Positions 1-7,970 of a stretch of DNA of 64,000 bases are shown in pieces; position 1 is the first letter of the stretch, and the number at the start of each line of letters is the position of its first letter. The notes beneath the pieces are model-generated. The model did no database searches, was not told the origin of the DNA, and saw nothing but the letters and a program-made list of their open reading frames with translations. The DNA comes from Paenibacillus baekrokdamisoli (GTDB lineage Bacteria > Bacillota > Bacilli > Paenibacillales > Paenibacillaceae): assembly GCF_003945345.1 (NCBI RefSeq), contig NZ_AP019308.1, positions 3,410,001-3,474,000 of the forward strand, read 5' to 3'. The translations under genes were made by a program, and so were the position numbers.

Positions 1-446
1 TTCATGAATAGCCCAGAAATAATGATCCAAGACAAGAAATGCGGCAGAAATATGATCGTCTGGATCGTCTTCTTGAACAAGGCTTTGCGAACCTCATTCA
101 GGAAGAGTGCTATGATGATGGGGATCGGGAAGAGCAGGACGATTTTATAAAAGCTGATTAACAGCGTATTATTGAATACCTGATAAAACTCATCTGAATG
201 AATAAGCTTCTCGAATTGATCCAGCCCCACCCATTTGCTTCCGATAAACCCATCAAAAATGTTGAAATCCTGAAAGGCTATTATGATGCCATACATCGGC
301 GCATATTTGAATAGCAGCAAAAATATCAAACCAGGAATCAATAATAAATACAGATCATAATTATTTTGAAATAGCTTCCAGCGGCTCTTATTTATTGACT
401 TCGTCTTCATGTGAGCTGTTTGCTGTTCAAGCTCTGACCGTATCAT
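1..446 (-). CDS. ABC sugar importer permease (LplB/UgpA type), 3' part cut by window edge
   Basis: Inner-membrane permease subunit of a carbohydrate (CUT1-type) ABC importer. I translated the minus strand from the ATG at 444-446. After about 20 hydrophilic residues comes a first membrane helix (YLLLIPGLIFLLLF), followed by KYAPMYGIIIAFQDFN, a signature I associate with LplB-like permeases of Paenibacillus. A second helix then leads off the left edge, so only about 148 codons are present and the EAA loop that contacts the ATPase lies outside. A strong ribosome site (GGAGGTGA) sits 7 bases before the ATG. It lies downstream of a YesM/YesN-type pair, the usual partner of such importers; the substrate cannot be told. 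Confidence 0.85.
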   Translation of the reverse strand, partial: MIRSELEQQTAHMKTKSINKSRWKLFQNNYDLYLLLIPGLIFLLLFKYAPMYGIIIAFQDFNIFDGFIGSKWVGLDQFEKLIHSDEFYQVFNNTLLISFYKIVLLFPIPIIIALFLNEVRKALFKKTIQTIIFLPHFLSWIIISGLFM

Positions 447-552
447 CGGCTCACCTCCGTGTTCTTATATTTGAATTATAAAGAGTGGGGCCATCCATTT
501 GTAGATGGTAATATTGTGGTTTCAGGTAGTATCTTAAGGTATTTACACAACG

Positions 553-604
553 CAAAAGAGGCTGCCCCCAAGTAGAAAATCTACCGCTGGGACAACCTCT
601 TTTT
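553..604 (-). terminator. Intrinsic terminator after the sensor kinase gene
   Basis: On the minus strand AGAGGTTGTCCC pairs with GGGGCAGCCTCT (two G-U pairs), the loop contains a smaller hairpin GTAG/CTAC, and a T-run follows. It lies a few bases after the kinase stop codon, so the permease downstream probably has its own promoter. Confidence 0.8.
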
Positions 605-611
605 AGCCATG

Positions 612-2417
612 CTATTTTATTTTAAAACGAACCGAAACCGTAGTGCCCTCACCAAGCTTCGAATGAATATCCAAACCATAGGCTTCCCCTGCAAACAATT
701 TGATTCTCTCATTTACATTATATAAGCCATAAGAGCCGCCCGCCCCGTCAGAACGCAGGTCCGGCTGCGGCTTGGTCAACAAACTGCTGGCAAGCTCTTG
801 CTCCATGCCAATCCCATCGTCCGTAACGGACAGGACCAGATCTTCACCATCCCTGTAAGCTCGGATTCGGATCGTTCCCGATTTACTCTTTGATTTACGT
901 ATCCCATGCAGAAGTGCATTTTCGACCAGGGGTTGGAGCGTCAGCTTGGGCATTTCATAACGATCCAGATCTTCTTCTATTTCAAAATAAAAGGTGAAAC
1001 TCTTAGGAAATCGTGTTTGCTGAATTTCCAAGTAAACCTTGGCCAAATTAAGCTCATCGCTTATGCTTACTAAGTCTCTGCCTTTGTTCAAGCTAAGTCT
1101 AAAATATTTGGCCAAGCCATCAATCATCTGGCTAATATCATGAGCATTACGTCCAATCGCAATCCAATTAATTGTATCCAGCGTATTGTATAAGAAGTGT
1201 GGATTGATCTGGGCCTGCAAAGCACGCAGCTGAGCTTCCCGCTCCTGTACCTTGGATCGATAGGTCTCCTCCATCAAATCATGAACTCTATGTATTAAAT
1301 GATCCACACTATTCTCCAGCAGAGCATCGGAGCTTCCGATACGGTCGTCCAAGCTGTCAATGCCTTCCCGCTTAATCGTCATGATGACCATCTGTATCCT
1401 GCGGTTCATCCCACGTACAATCACAGCAAGCAATATGAATACAAGCAGCAAAAATAGAATGGTTACACCAAATAAAGTCGCTACGCCTGAAAACTGATTC
1501 AACGCAATCACACGAGAGGTTATCTCCGCTTTGGGTACCTCTGCCACTAGCCGCCAGCCTGTTGAATGAACGTTCGTGTAAATCACATATCGAGGATTCT
1601 CATCCTTCATCAGAGGAACGATTCCTTCGTCCCTTTGCCCCAATGCCTCCAACACCTCAGCTGATTTCAAGGTGGTCCCTAGTAATTCCTTTTCATTACT
1701 AGATTTAATCGTTCCATCGGGAGCTGCCAAATAAATATGGCCTTCGTTGGTTAGCTTCATTTTGGACAAAATATGCTCGATCGTTTTCTCAGCTACATCA
1801 ATCAATAAATAGCCTGAAATTTGTTCGTAATCGTCAGGGTCCCTCAGAATTCTTGCACCCGAGAACACATAGGTGGATTCAGTATCTATATAAGATTCTA
1901 AATAAGCACCTGTCCACAGCATAGTACCTCCTGCATCCCTAACTTGTTTATACCAAGACCTATTCTTCAAGGTATCCAGCGTAAAAAAATTGACTTTCTC
2001 GCCAGCATACAATCGATTCCCATTCACAAACAATCGCACTCGGAATACATTCGGATTCGTTTGGGCATTGTCAACCAAATATCGCAGCTCCTTGAGTGAA
2101 TCCAACTGCTGCCCAACTGTTGCCGTGCTGCTTAAATATTGATGCAGCTTGGGGTTCATAAAAATAATATTGGATGTATCTCGTACGGAGTCAAACTGAT
2201 AATCCAGATTAATACTGGCTTGTTTAAGCGTTTGCAGCATCGAATTGGTTACCTCTTCTACCAGAATCTGCGATGATTTCTGCGTATATGTATACAGCAG
2301 CATCGATGCCGGAATCAGAATGAATACAATATAGGCCAACAGCCATGACTTAGCCGCCATAACTCCCTTCAAGATCAGCAAGCCGTAGTCCCAACTTCTC
2401 TTCAGGAATCTCTTCAT
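612..2417 (-). CDS. YesM-type sensor histidine kinase
   Basis: Membrane sensor kinase of the LytS/YesM family, expected to phosphorylate the regulator encoded just upstream. Helices near residues 24-43 and 310-335 flank a large extracellular sensing region of the Cache type. The cytoplasmic part carries the His_kinase motif QINPHFLYNTLDTINW near residue 405, with the phospho-accepting His. The ATPase follows: an N-box in LQPLVENALLHGI, DDGIGM, and GSYGLYNVNERIKLF near the C-terminus. The length (601 aa) is normal for the family. It is 14 bases downstream of the regulator gene and is followed by a terminator. Family members usually sense extracellular carbohydrate or its binding protein and switch on a neighbouring importer; the ligand here is unknown. 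Confidence 0.92.
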   Translation of the reverse strand: MKRFLKRSWDYGLLILKGVMAAKSWLLAYIVFILIPASMLLYTYTQKSSQILVEEVTNSMLQTLKQASINLDYQFDSVRDTSNIIFMNPKLHQYLSSTATVGQQLDSLKELRYLVDNAQTNPNVFRVRLFVNGNRLYAGEKVNFFTLDTLKNRSWYKQVRDAGGTMLWTGAYLESYIDTESTYVFSGARILRDPDDYEQISGYLLIDVAEKTIEHILSKMKLTNEGHIYLAAPDGTIKSSNEKELLGTTLKSAEVLEALGQRDEGIVPLMKDENPRYVIYTNVHSTGWRLVAEVPKAEITSRVIALNQFSGVATLFGVTILFLLLVFILLAVIVRGMNRRIQMVIMTIKREGIDSLDDRIGSSDALLENSVDHLIHRVHDLMEETYRSKVQEREAQLRALQAQINPHFLYNTLDTINWIAIGRNAHDISQMIDGLAKYFRLSLNKGRDLVSISDELNLAKVYLEIQQTRFPKSFTFYFEIEEDLDRYEMPKLTLQPLVENALLHGIRKSKSKSGTIRIRAYRDGEDLVLSVTDDGIGMEQELASSLLTKPQPDLRSDGAGGSYGLYNVNERIKLFAGEAYGLDIHSKLGEGTTVSVRFKIK

Positions 2418-2431
2418 CCTGCTTCACCGCC

Positions 2432-4048
2432 TTACATCAATTGATCACGAAAGGCACTCGGTGTGAGACCTGTAACCTTCTTAAATAGCTTACTGAAATA
2501 GCTGGGATCAGAGTAACCCACCATATAGCAAACCTCATAGAACTTATTGCGTGGATCGCCGAGCAGCTCCTTCGCCTTCTCGATCCTGGCCCTTGTGATG
2601 TATTCATTGATCGTTTCCCCCGTCTCCTGTTTAAATAAGAGACATAAGTAGGTAGGGGATAAAAAAACCTCCTTGGCGATATCGCCTACCTGTAAATTTT
2701 CAGCATAGCGCTGATCAACCAAGAGATGGATTCTCTCAATCACATTTTTGGGCTTTCCATTTCGCTTCTCACCAACACGTTCACATACCTCAAGCAGATG
2801 AGCTTCTACAATGGTCCTTAAATCAAGCATTGTTTCCTGCCTGAAAACCTGCTCCCAGAGCAGCGCATCCTTGTCCCCTATTTCCGGTGCCAGCATATTT
2901 AATTCCAGCATAAGACGGCTTGTTAGTAGAATCAATTGCAAACTGACATATCGACAGGTAACAAGTCCTTCCTTGCGACTGCGTGCCAACGGTGCAAAAA
3001 CCTTGTCTAGCTCTGAAAGCAGCTTATCCTTATCCGCTGCTTTCAGCATAGACAAGATACGTTCTCCTTGGGCAAGATCGAATCGATAGAAGCTGTTCTT
3101 ATCCTGCTGTAAATTATCGATCGAGATGATATGATTTTTGCCCAAAAACCATCTCTGATCAGCAGCTTCACGCGCCTGGGTATACGATTGAGGCAATGAA
3201 GACAGGGATGAGATGCGCTCGCCAACGCCGATCGTCACACTTATCGTTAGCCATCGCTGGAGATTATCCCGAATCTCCTCTGCTAAACGAAACAATTGCT
3301 CCTCTTGGTTGTCCTCCTTTCCCATTCTCAGAATACCTACGAACTCACCATTTCTATTCTCAAACATATATCCATGCATTTGCTGATCGATTAATTCCTG
3401 TATAATATTAAGAACCGAATAGGAAAGCAATTGTTGATCCCGTTCGGAGCGAGTTAAGACGACTATTGCGCTATCATCGATGTTCACAAGGATCGTCCAG
3501 TAATCAGCTTCCATCGGCAGATCAAGCCCCAGAAAATCAAGCTTATCCTTAATACGCCCCGGATGTGTGACCCCATCGCGAATCAAGGACATGAGAAACT
3601 TCTCGCGCAGTAAAGGCATGCTCTGCGTAAGCTTAACCTGCATATCTACTATATAGGTGCGTTCTTGCTCCGCTTCTTGCAGCACAGCAACTACACGCTC
3701 AATAACTGTGGACAGCTCCTGCATATTCACTGGCTTGAATACATAGTCAACCGCATTGACCTTCAGCGCAGATTTGAGATAATCCACATCATCATGGCCA
3801 CTGACAAACACAATTTGGGTGGTGGGAAACCGTGCCTTAATTTCATTGGATAACCGGATTCCATCCATATGGGGCATACGCACATCCGTAAGCACAATAT
3901 CCGGTCTGACCTGCTCGATGACCTCTAATGCAACATCCCCATCATCAGCCTCACCTACGACCTCAATGCCGTACTGACTCCAGTCAAAATAATTGCTTAG
4001 TCCAAAGCGAACGGTAGATTCATCGTCTACAATAACTAATCGATACAT
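2432..4048 (-). CDS. YesN-type response regulator with AraC DNA-binding domain
   Basis: Cytoplasmic transcription factor paired with the adjacent sensor kinase. The receiver domain is complete: acidic pocket D8/D9, phosphoacceptor D55 in VLTDVRMPHMDG, and the conserved Lys in DYVFKPV near residue 105. A long linker of about 270 residues follows, then a C-terminal AraC/XylS pair of helix-turn-helix motifs (YLCLLFKQETGETINEYI and YSDPSYFSKLFKKVTGLTP). AGGAGG lies 11 bases before the ATG. Together with the kinase it forms a two-gene unit likely to control the LplB-type importer at the left edge. Confidence 0.92.
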   Translation of the reverse strand: MYRLVIVDDESTVRFGLSNYFDWSQYGIEVVGEADDGDVALEVIEQVRPDIVLTDVRMPHMDGIRLSNEIKARFPTTQIVFVSGHDDVDYLKSALKVNAVDYVFKPVNMQELSTVIERVVAVLQEAEQERTYIVDMQVKLTQSMPLLREKFLMSLIRDGVTHPGRIKDKLDFLGLDLPMEADYWTILVNIDDSAIVVLTRSERDQQLLSYSVLNIIQELIDQQMHGYMFENRNGEFVGILRMGKEDNQEEQLFRLAEEIRDNLQRWLTISVTIGVGERISSLSSLPQSYTQAREAADQRWFLGKNHIISIDNLQQDKNSFYRFDLAQGERILSMLKAADKDKLLSELDKVFAPLARSRKEGLVTCRYVSLQLILLTSRLMLELNMLAPEIGDKDALLWEQVFRQETMLDLRTIVEAHLLEVCERVGEKRNGKPKNVIERIHLLVDQRYAENLQVGDIAKEVFLSPTYLCLLFKQETGETINEYITRARIEKAKELLGDPRNKFYEVCYMVGYSDPSYFSKLFKKVTGLTPSAFRDQLM

Positions 4049-4112
4049 AAGTTCATTGACCTCCTATGCTTTGCTTATTTAGTATATCTGGATATGCAGC
4101 TTCAACCTATAA

Positions 4113-4161
4113 CAAAACAAAAGATCGACTCCCCTGCAAAGCTTAACAGGAGGTCGACCTT
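4113..4161 (-). terminator. Intrinsic terminator after the FAD oxidoreductase
   Basis: Minus-strand stem AGGTCGACCTCCTG / CAGGGGAGTCGATCT with a short loop, followed by TTTTGTTTTG. It is about 20 bases past the stop codon at 4180. Confidence 0.85.
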
Positions 4162-4179
4162 CATCATTATTAGCAGCAC

Positions 4180-5583
4180 CTAGCACTCCTCTTCAAATTC
4201 AATATGACCGGAAATAGCAGCTTGATCATGCTCTGCATAACCCGGCCGCTCCCCAAGCCAAGCGCCTTGCTCGATTAGCCTACGCTGAAGTCCGGATACG
4301 GATATTTCGCGGAATCCTCCTCCGTCCCTACTAGCCATGGCCGCTGCCGTACCTGCCGCTTGCCCCATCGCAAAGCAGTTAGGCATTACACGGAGCGAGC
4401 CCTGTACCGGACGATCCGATGAGACGGAGCGTCCAGCTACAATAAGATTAGATTTACCTTGCGGCAGCATGCAGCGATAAGGGACGCCATGTGATTTTCC
4501 TTTTGGCAAATACTTGATGGTCATTGTGCTGCTGGCATTTGCGAGATGAATATCAATGAAGTAGGCGTTGCGCGCGATATCATCCTCAAACGATCGCATC
4601 GACATGTAATCCTCCACGACCAGTGTATAGTCCCCTGCGATCCGCCGTGTTTCACGAATCCCAATTTGATCACCGGAATGGACGAGATGGATATCCTCAA
4701 ACCCAGGCACATATTTACGCAAAAATTGGATTTGCACTTGAATTAATTGCCGTCCTTCGATGGCCGCACGGGTTAAATCCTCCGCCTTTGTGCCATCAAT
4801 TCCAAATATATGTCCAAAGTTAAAGCCAGCAACCGTATCCGTAATCCAAGCGATGCCTGAAATACGCTTACGTCCTTGTGGAAGATCCCCATTTCGCTGT
4901 GCCTCAATGACGGTATTCTCCAAGGCTATATTTTGTCCCGTATCGATTAGAAATTGATCAAAGCGAGCTTGGTTCGCTCCTGTGACTAGATAACACATGG
5001 TGCCTGGCTGCATTTCACCATGCTCTCCCCCGGTCTGGAATGGAACGCCAGCAAGCGCTGCGAGATCCGCATCCCCCGTGGCATCGATATACAGCTTAGC
5101 TTGAACGACCGATCGTCCGGATTTATTACTTATCACAAGACCGCTGATGCGATCTCCCTCCAACAGAACCTGATCGGCAAAGGTATGAAATAAAATTTTT
5201 GCGCCGCTTTCCAATACCTCCTGGTCATATACACACTTTAGGGTCTCAACATCGATAGCTACCCAATCTAATCTATCTTTATTACGGCTGTAGAAGGCTT
5301 CACCGGCAGCAAGCTTCATCTTCTCCAACAGCTCCAGGCCGATCCCCCTTATGATAGGTTTCTCACCATCCGTATAAGGGCAGAATGCTGGTACCAGCGC
5401 CGCTGTTCCCATTCCTCCTAAATACCCTCTTTGCTCGATCAATAAGGTGTCCGCTCCGTTACGGGCGGCAGCCATAGCTGCTGCAATACCCGATGCTCCA
5501 CCGCCCACCACAACCACATCTGGTGTATAGGAAACAGGAAGCTTAGATGAAAGTTGAATACTGGCTTGCACTTGGTTAACCAT
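4180..5583 (-). CDS. FAD-dependent oxidoreductase (FAD_oxidored family)
   Basis: Flavoprotein of the pfam12831 type, often found in carbohydrate clusters and sometimes labelled xanthan-lyase-like; the actual substrate is unknown. Near the N-terminus are the dinucleotide-binding motif GGGASGIAAAMAAARNGADT and LLIEQRGYLGGMG. The middle has YIDATGDADLAALAGVPF, a typical FAD contact, and the C-terminal part has VAGRSVSSDRPVQGSLRVMP, closing the Rossmann fold. The frame is open up to an ATG at 5628, but AGGAGG lies 11 bases before the ATG at 5583 and nothing resembling a ribosome site precedes the longer start. I therefore place the start at 5583 (467 aa). Confidence 0.82.
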   Translation of the reverse strand: MVNQVQASIQLSSKLPVSYTPDVVVVGGGASGIAAAMAAARNGADTLLIEQRGYLGGMGTAALVPAFCPYTDGEKPIIRGIGLELLEKMKLAAGEAFYSRNKDRLDWVAIDVETLKCVYDQEVLESGAKILFHTFADQVLLEGDRISGLVISNKSGRSVVQAKLYIDATGDADLAALAGVPFQTGGEHGEMQPGTMCYLVTGANQARFDQFLIDTGQNIALENTVIEAQRNGDLPQGRKRISGIAWITDTVAGFNFGHIFGIDGTKAEDLTRAAIEGRQLIQVQIQFLRKYVPGFEDIHLVHSGDQIGIRETRRIAGDYTLVVEDYMSMRSFEDDIARNAYFIDIHLANASSTMTIKYLPKGKSHGVPYRCMLPQGKSNLIVAGRSVSSDRPVQGSLRVMPNCFAMGQAAGTAAAMASRDGGGFREISVSGLQRRLIEQGAWLGERPGYAEHDQAAISGHIEFEEEC

Positions 5584-5704
5584 GATTAAATCTACCTCCT
5601 CAGTGTTATTCCCATTATAATCCGTCATAGCAGAGGAACTAGTTTAACTTTAGTTTCATCTAAAACTTCACCCTTTTTTGTTGACAGATGGCCGAATAAG
5701 AACA

Positions 5705-5748
5705 AAACGCAAAATAGACCATTTCCCAATAAGGAAAATAGTCTATGT
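5705..5748 (-). terminator. Possible second terminator downstream of the tRNA unit
   Basis: On the minus strand ATAGACTATTTTCC pairs imperfectly with GGGAAATGGTCTAT, followed by TTTTGCGTTTTG. It lies between the tRNA-Leu terminator and the FAD gene. Confidence 0.55.
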
Positions 5749-5855
5749 TTACGTTATACTCAAAACTTATGAAAAATAAGTTCTTGACCTAATCTTGAAC
5801 ACCAGCACCAATTTAGTCTTTTTTGTCTCTTAAAAGAAGTACATTTGCATAAAAA

Positions 5856-5885
5856 CAAAAAAAGCCTTGATAATCAAGGCTTTTC
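5856..5885 (-). terminator. Terminator of the tRNA-Glu-Lys-Leu unit
   Basis: Minus-strand stem GCCTTGA / TCAAGGC with a 3-base loop and a run of seven T, directly after tRNA-Leu. Confidence 0.9.
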
Positions 5886-5892
5886 TCTGGGA

Positions 5893-5974
5893 TGCGGTCG
5901 GAGGGATTTGAACCCTCACGCCTTGTGAGCGCCACCCCCTCAAGATGGTGTGTCTGCCGTTCCACCACGACCGC
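5893..5974 (-). tRNA. tRNA-Leu (anticodon GAG)
   Basis: 82-nt class II tRNA. Acceptor GCGGTCG pairs with CGACCGC, a long variable arm is present (GGCGCTCACAAGGCGT region), and the T-arm is GAGGGTTCAAATCCCTC. The anticodon stem CCATC/GGTGG encloses loop TTGAGGG, giving GAG. CCA is not encoded. It is the last tRNA of its unit and is followed by an intrinsic terminator. Confidence 0.95.
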
Positions 5975-6010
5975 GAATTATAAATGAGGTATGCAATTAT
6001 GAGAAAATGG

Positions 6011-6083
6011 TGAGCCATGTAGGATTCGAACCTACGACACCCTGATTAAAAGTCAGGTGCTCTACCAACTGAGCTAATGGCTC
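6011..6083 (-). tRNA. tRNA-Lys (anticodon TTT)
   Basis: 73-nt cloverleaf with acceptor GAGCCAT/ATGGCTC and D-arm AGCTCAGTTGGTAGAGC. The anticodon stem CCTGA/TCAGG has loop CTTTTAA, and the T-arm is GTAGGTTCGAATCCTAC. CCA is not encoded. Confidence 0.97.
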
Positions 6084-6089
6084 ATAAGA

Positions 6090-6164
6090 TGGTGACCCGT
6101 AGGGGACTCGAACCCCTGTTACCTCCGTGAAAGGGAGGTGTCTTAACCACTTGACCAACGGGCC
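6090..6164 (-). tRNA. tRNA-Glu (anticodon TTC)
   Basis: 72-nt cloverleaf plus an encoded CCA at 6090-6092. Acceptor GGCCCGT pairs with ACGGGTC (one G-U). The anticodon stem CCTCC/GGAGG has loop CTTTCAC, and the T-arm is CAGGGGTTCGAGTCCCCT. First gene of the Glu-Lys-Leu unit. Confidence 0.97.
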
Positions 6165-6303
6165 GTGCTAATGACGCTCAATAATGGCTTGTTCGAACAA
6201 CAGAATTCATAATATCAGATTCTAAGGATCAATGCAAGCTTTTTCTTTCACCGTTTATTGAGTTAAGACTTGAGGGACAAAACTCAACGATGATTTGAGC
6301 AAA

Positions 6304-6330
6304 GAAAAAGGGCCGGCTTAACGGCCCTGT
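6304..6330 (-). terminator. Terminator of the tRNA-Asn-Ser unit
   Basis: Minus-strand stem AGGGCCG / CGGCCCT followed by TTTTTCTTT, just after tRNA-Ser. It separates the Asn-Ser pair from the Glu-Lys-Leu unit. Confidence 0.88.
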
Positions 6331-6342
6331 CACATTCAATGA

Positions 6343-6434
6343 TGGCGGAGAGAGAGGGATTCGAACCCTCGCACCACTTGCGCAGTCTAACCCCTTAGCA
6401 GAGGGTCCCCTTATAGCCACTTGGGTATCTCTCC
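6343..6434 (-). tRNA. tRNA-Ser (anticodon GCT)
   Basis: Class II tRNA with a long variable arm, discriminator G and an encoded CCA at 6343-6345. The acceptor is GGAGAGA/TCTCTCC. The anticodon stem ACCCT/GGGGT has loop CTGCTAA, and the T-arm is GAGGGTTCGAATCCCTC. Confidence 0.96.
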
Positions 6435-6441
6435 ATATGAA

Positions 6442-6517
6442 TGGCTCCCCGAACAGGACTCGAACCTGTGACAACTCGATTAACAGTCGAGTGCTCTACC
6501 AACTGAGCTATCAGGGA
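6442..6517 (-). tRNA. tRNA-Asn (anticodon GTT)
   Basis: Cloverleaf with acceptor TCCCTGA pairing imperfectly with TCGGGGA. The anticodon stem CTCGA/TCGAG has loop CTGTTAA, the T-arm is ACAGGTTCGAGTCCTGT, and CCA is encoded. First gene of the Asn-Ser unit, directly downstream of the sprT-like gene. Confidence 0.96.
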
Positions 6518-6545
6518 ATATGTTTTAGTGACAAGAAAGAATATA

Positions 6546-7025
6546 TCATGTGTGGGAATTGAAGTCAAGCACAAAAATTTTTAAAGTCCCTCTACACTTT
6601 CCACAAGCAAATTTCTTAGGATCTACCTTACGTTTGCGTAAATACTCGGTAGCGCAGCTTCGACAAACGAGCTTGTATTTGTAAGGGATTACTTTACGTG
6701 CGCTCCCTCCAGGCAGTGACTTGCAGAACCGTGTGCCCCCCACCCTCGCAAGCAAAAGCTTGAAATCGGCATCGCGGTGCTTGTATCCTCGCCTCAATAG
6801 ATGCAGATGATAATGGCACAGCTCATGCTTAATAATTTTCTCCGTCTCATCCTTGCCATAATTCTCTAGCTGATGCGGGCTAATCTCAATGTTATGCGTC
6901 TTCGTAAAATAACGACCACCGGTTGAGGTAAGTCTGCGGTTAAATGTAGCCTTATGACGAAAGGGCAATTCGAAATATTCAAGTGAAACTTTCTCTACCC
7001 AGGCTTGAAGCATTTCATCCTGCAC
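6546..7025 (-). CDS. SprT-like zinc metalloprotease-fold protein
   Basis: SprT-family protein, probably cytoplasmic. The zinc-protease motif HELCH is in IIKHELCHYHLHLLRRG around residues 66-70. A C-terminal zinc ribbon has one Cys pair in CRSC and a second in CGKC. The length (159 aa) fits the B. subtilis YdcK group. The start is GTG (7023-7025), supported by GAAGGAG 9 bases upstream; the next in-frame ATG is only four codons later. The neighbours cmpA and tex are the same as in B. subtilis. The physiological substrate in Firmicutes is not known. Confidence 0.87.
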   Translation of the reverse strand: MQDEMLQAWVEKVSLEYFELPFRHKATFNRRLTSTGGRYFTKTHNIEISPHQLENYGKDETEKIIKHELCHYHLHLLRRGYKHRDADFKLLLARVGGTRFCKSLPGGSARKVIPYKYKLVCRSCATEYLRKRKVDPKKFACGKCRGTLKIFVLDFNSHT

Positions 7026-7153
7026 GTTATACGCTCCTTCAACGTTATTACATGTCCTACACCTTATTACATGTCCTACTTGAATTTTAAAGGACAGATA
7101 CGCTACACTGTCAAGTAGTATTCACCTGCTTAATTTGAGGGAGGCCGAAATAA

Positions 7154-7504
7154 ATGGCACTTATGCGTTATATCGTATTACAGGGCGAGCAAGGCGTCAC
7201 TTTTGTGGAAATGCCTGAATCACATGCTTACCAGCTAAGCGCGCTGAATCTTCGCCTGCATAAAGAGATCGACAAGCTGACGGCGAGCAATGTTCCTTCG
7301 CTTCCGTACGCGATTGCCGAATGTGCGGATCTCGAGCTGCATGATAAGACAATTGTCGTCTTTTCCGGCTTGGATTACTTGAATGCACTTGAGCGTGATT
7401 TTTCTTCGATTCAAGAAAAGTCTTATCCCCTGATATCGCTTTTAACAGAAATCCGCGCCCTTCAAGCTCAGCTTGAGCAGTGGTATGAGGAAGAGTTAGA
7501 GTAG
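7154..7504 (+). CDS. Conserved hypothetical protein, 116 aa
   Basis: No named domain recognised. It is a soluble protein without signal peptide or membrane segment. The N-terminal half is predicted beta-rich (YIVLQGEQGVTFVEMPE) and the C-terminal end is an acidic amphipathic helix (LLTEIRALQAQLEQWYEEELE). A good ribosome site (GAGGGAGG) lies 9 bases before the ATG. I recall similar proteins next to cmpA in Paenibacillus that are loosely labelled hydrolase/acyltransferase, but nothing in the sequence supports an enzymatic role. It is transcribed away from the sprT-like gene and towards cmpA. Confidence 0.75.
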   Translation: MALMRYIVLQGEQGVTFVEMPESHAYQLSALNLRLHKEIDKLTASNVPSLPYAIAECADLELHDKTIVVFSGLDYLNALERDFSSIQEKSYPLISLLTEIRALQAQLEQWYEEELE

Positions 7505-7578
7505 GACCTGCACGGACATTCGCCCATTCCCATATGCTATGACTACAACTAGTGATGGCTGGAAGGAGGGCGAAGTTC

Positions 7579-7713
7579 ATGCCTCAATGGCTATGCAATC
7601 AATTAATGGGCGCATTTTTGAAGAAGGACCGCCGACAAATTCGACTGTTGAATGATTGCTGGTATTTCTATCGCACGAAGCCGCGTCCGGAAGACGACAC
7701 CGCAAGTTTGTAG
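7579..7713 (+). CDS. cmpA: CmpA, cortex morphogenetic small protein
   Basis: A 44-codon gene below common ORF size limits. The product starts MPQWLCNQLMGAFLKKDRRQ and continues IRLLNDCWYFYRTKPRP. It matches the B. subtilis CmpA pattern of W-L near the start, F..KD..QI.LLN.CW and FYR near the end. CmpA is known as a 37-residue regulator of spore cortex assembly that acts with SpoIVA and the ClpXP adaptor pathway. This copy has a short acidic C-terminal extension. GAAGGAGGG lies 8 bases before the ATG. The position between a sprT-like gene and tex is the same as in B. subtilis. Confidence 0.9.
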   Translation: MPQWLCNQLMGAFLKKDRRQIRLLNDCWYFYRTKPRPEDDTASL

Positions 7714-7731
7714 CGTACGAGAGTCAACGTT

Positions 7732-7829
7732 GTACGGTGTACGGTGTACGTTGTACGTTGTACGTTGTACGGTGTACGTTGTACGGTGTACGTTGTACGG
7801 TGTACGTTGTACGTTGTGCGGTGTGCGTT
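7732..7829 (+). repeat. Heptanucleotide tandem array, about 14 units of GTACG(G/T)T
   Basis: Fourteen consecutive 7-bp units run without interruption. Each is GTACGGT or GTACGTT, and the last two are GTGCGGT and GTGCGTT. The only variable base inside the core is G or T at position 6, in irregular order. The array begins 18 bp after the cmpA stop codon and ends before the terminator shared with tex. It is probably untranslated. Confidence 0.93.
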
Positions 7830-7882
7830 CTGCCTATCTGCCTGCCCAAATGCGATTTGTTCATTCGACATGATGTAAATTA

Positions 7883-7940
7883 AAAAAGGGTGCTATCTGC
7901 AGGCAGTGACTTGTGACTGCCTGCAGATAACACCCTTTCT
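7883..7940. terminator. Bidirectional terminator between cmpA and tex
   Basis: A long stem (AAGGGTG, one mismatch, TATCTGCAGGCAGT paired with ACTGCCTGCAGATA and CACCCTT) has an 8-base loop, with A-run and T-run on opposite flanks. It serves the convergent cmpA and tex genes. Confidence 0.88.
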
Positions 7941-7970
7941 TGATCATAGAACGTGTATTTTTTCCTTCGG

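Noticed and set aside
7652..7883. ORFs of 60-75 aa through the heptanucleotide array on both strands
   Set aside because: A 7-bp repeat stays open in several frames by chance; the real gene here is cmpA, ending at 7713.
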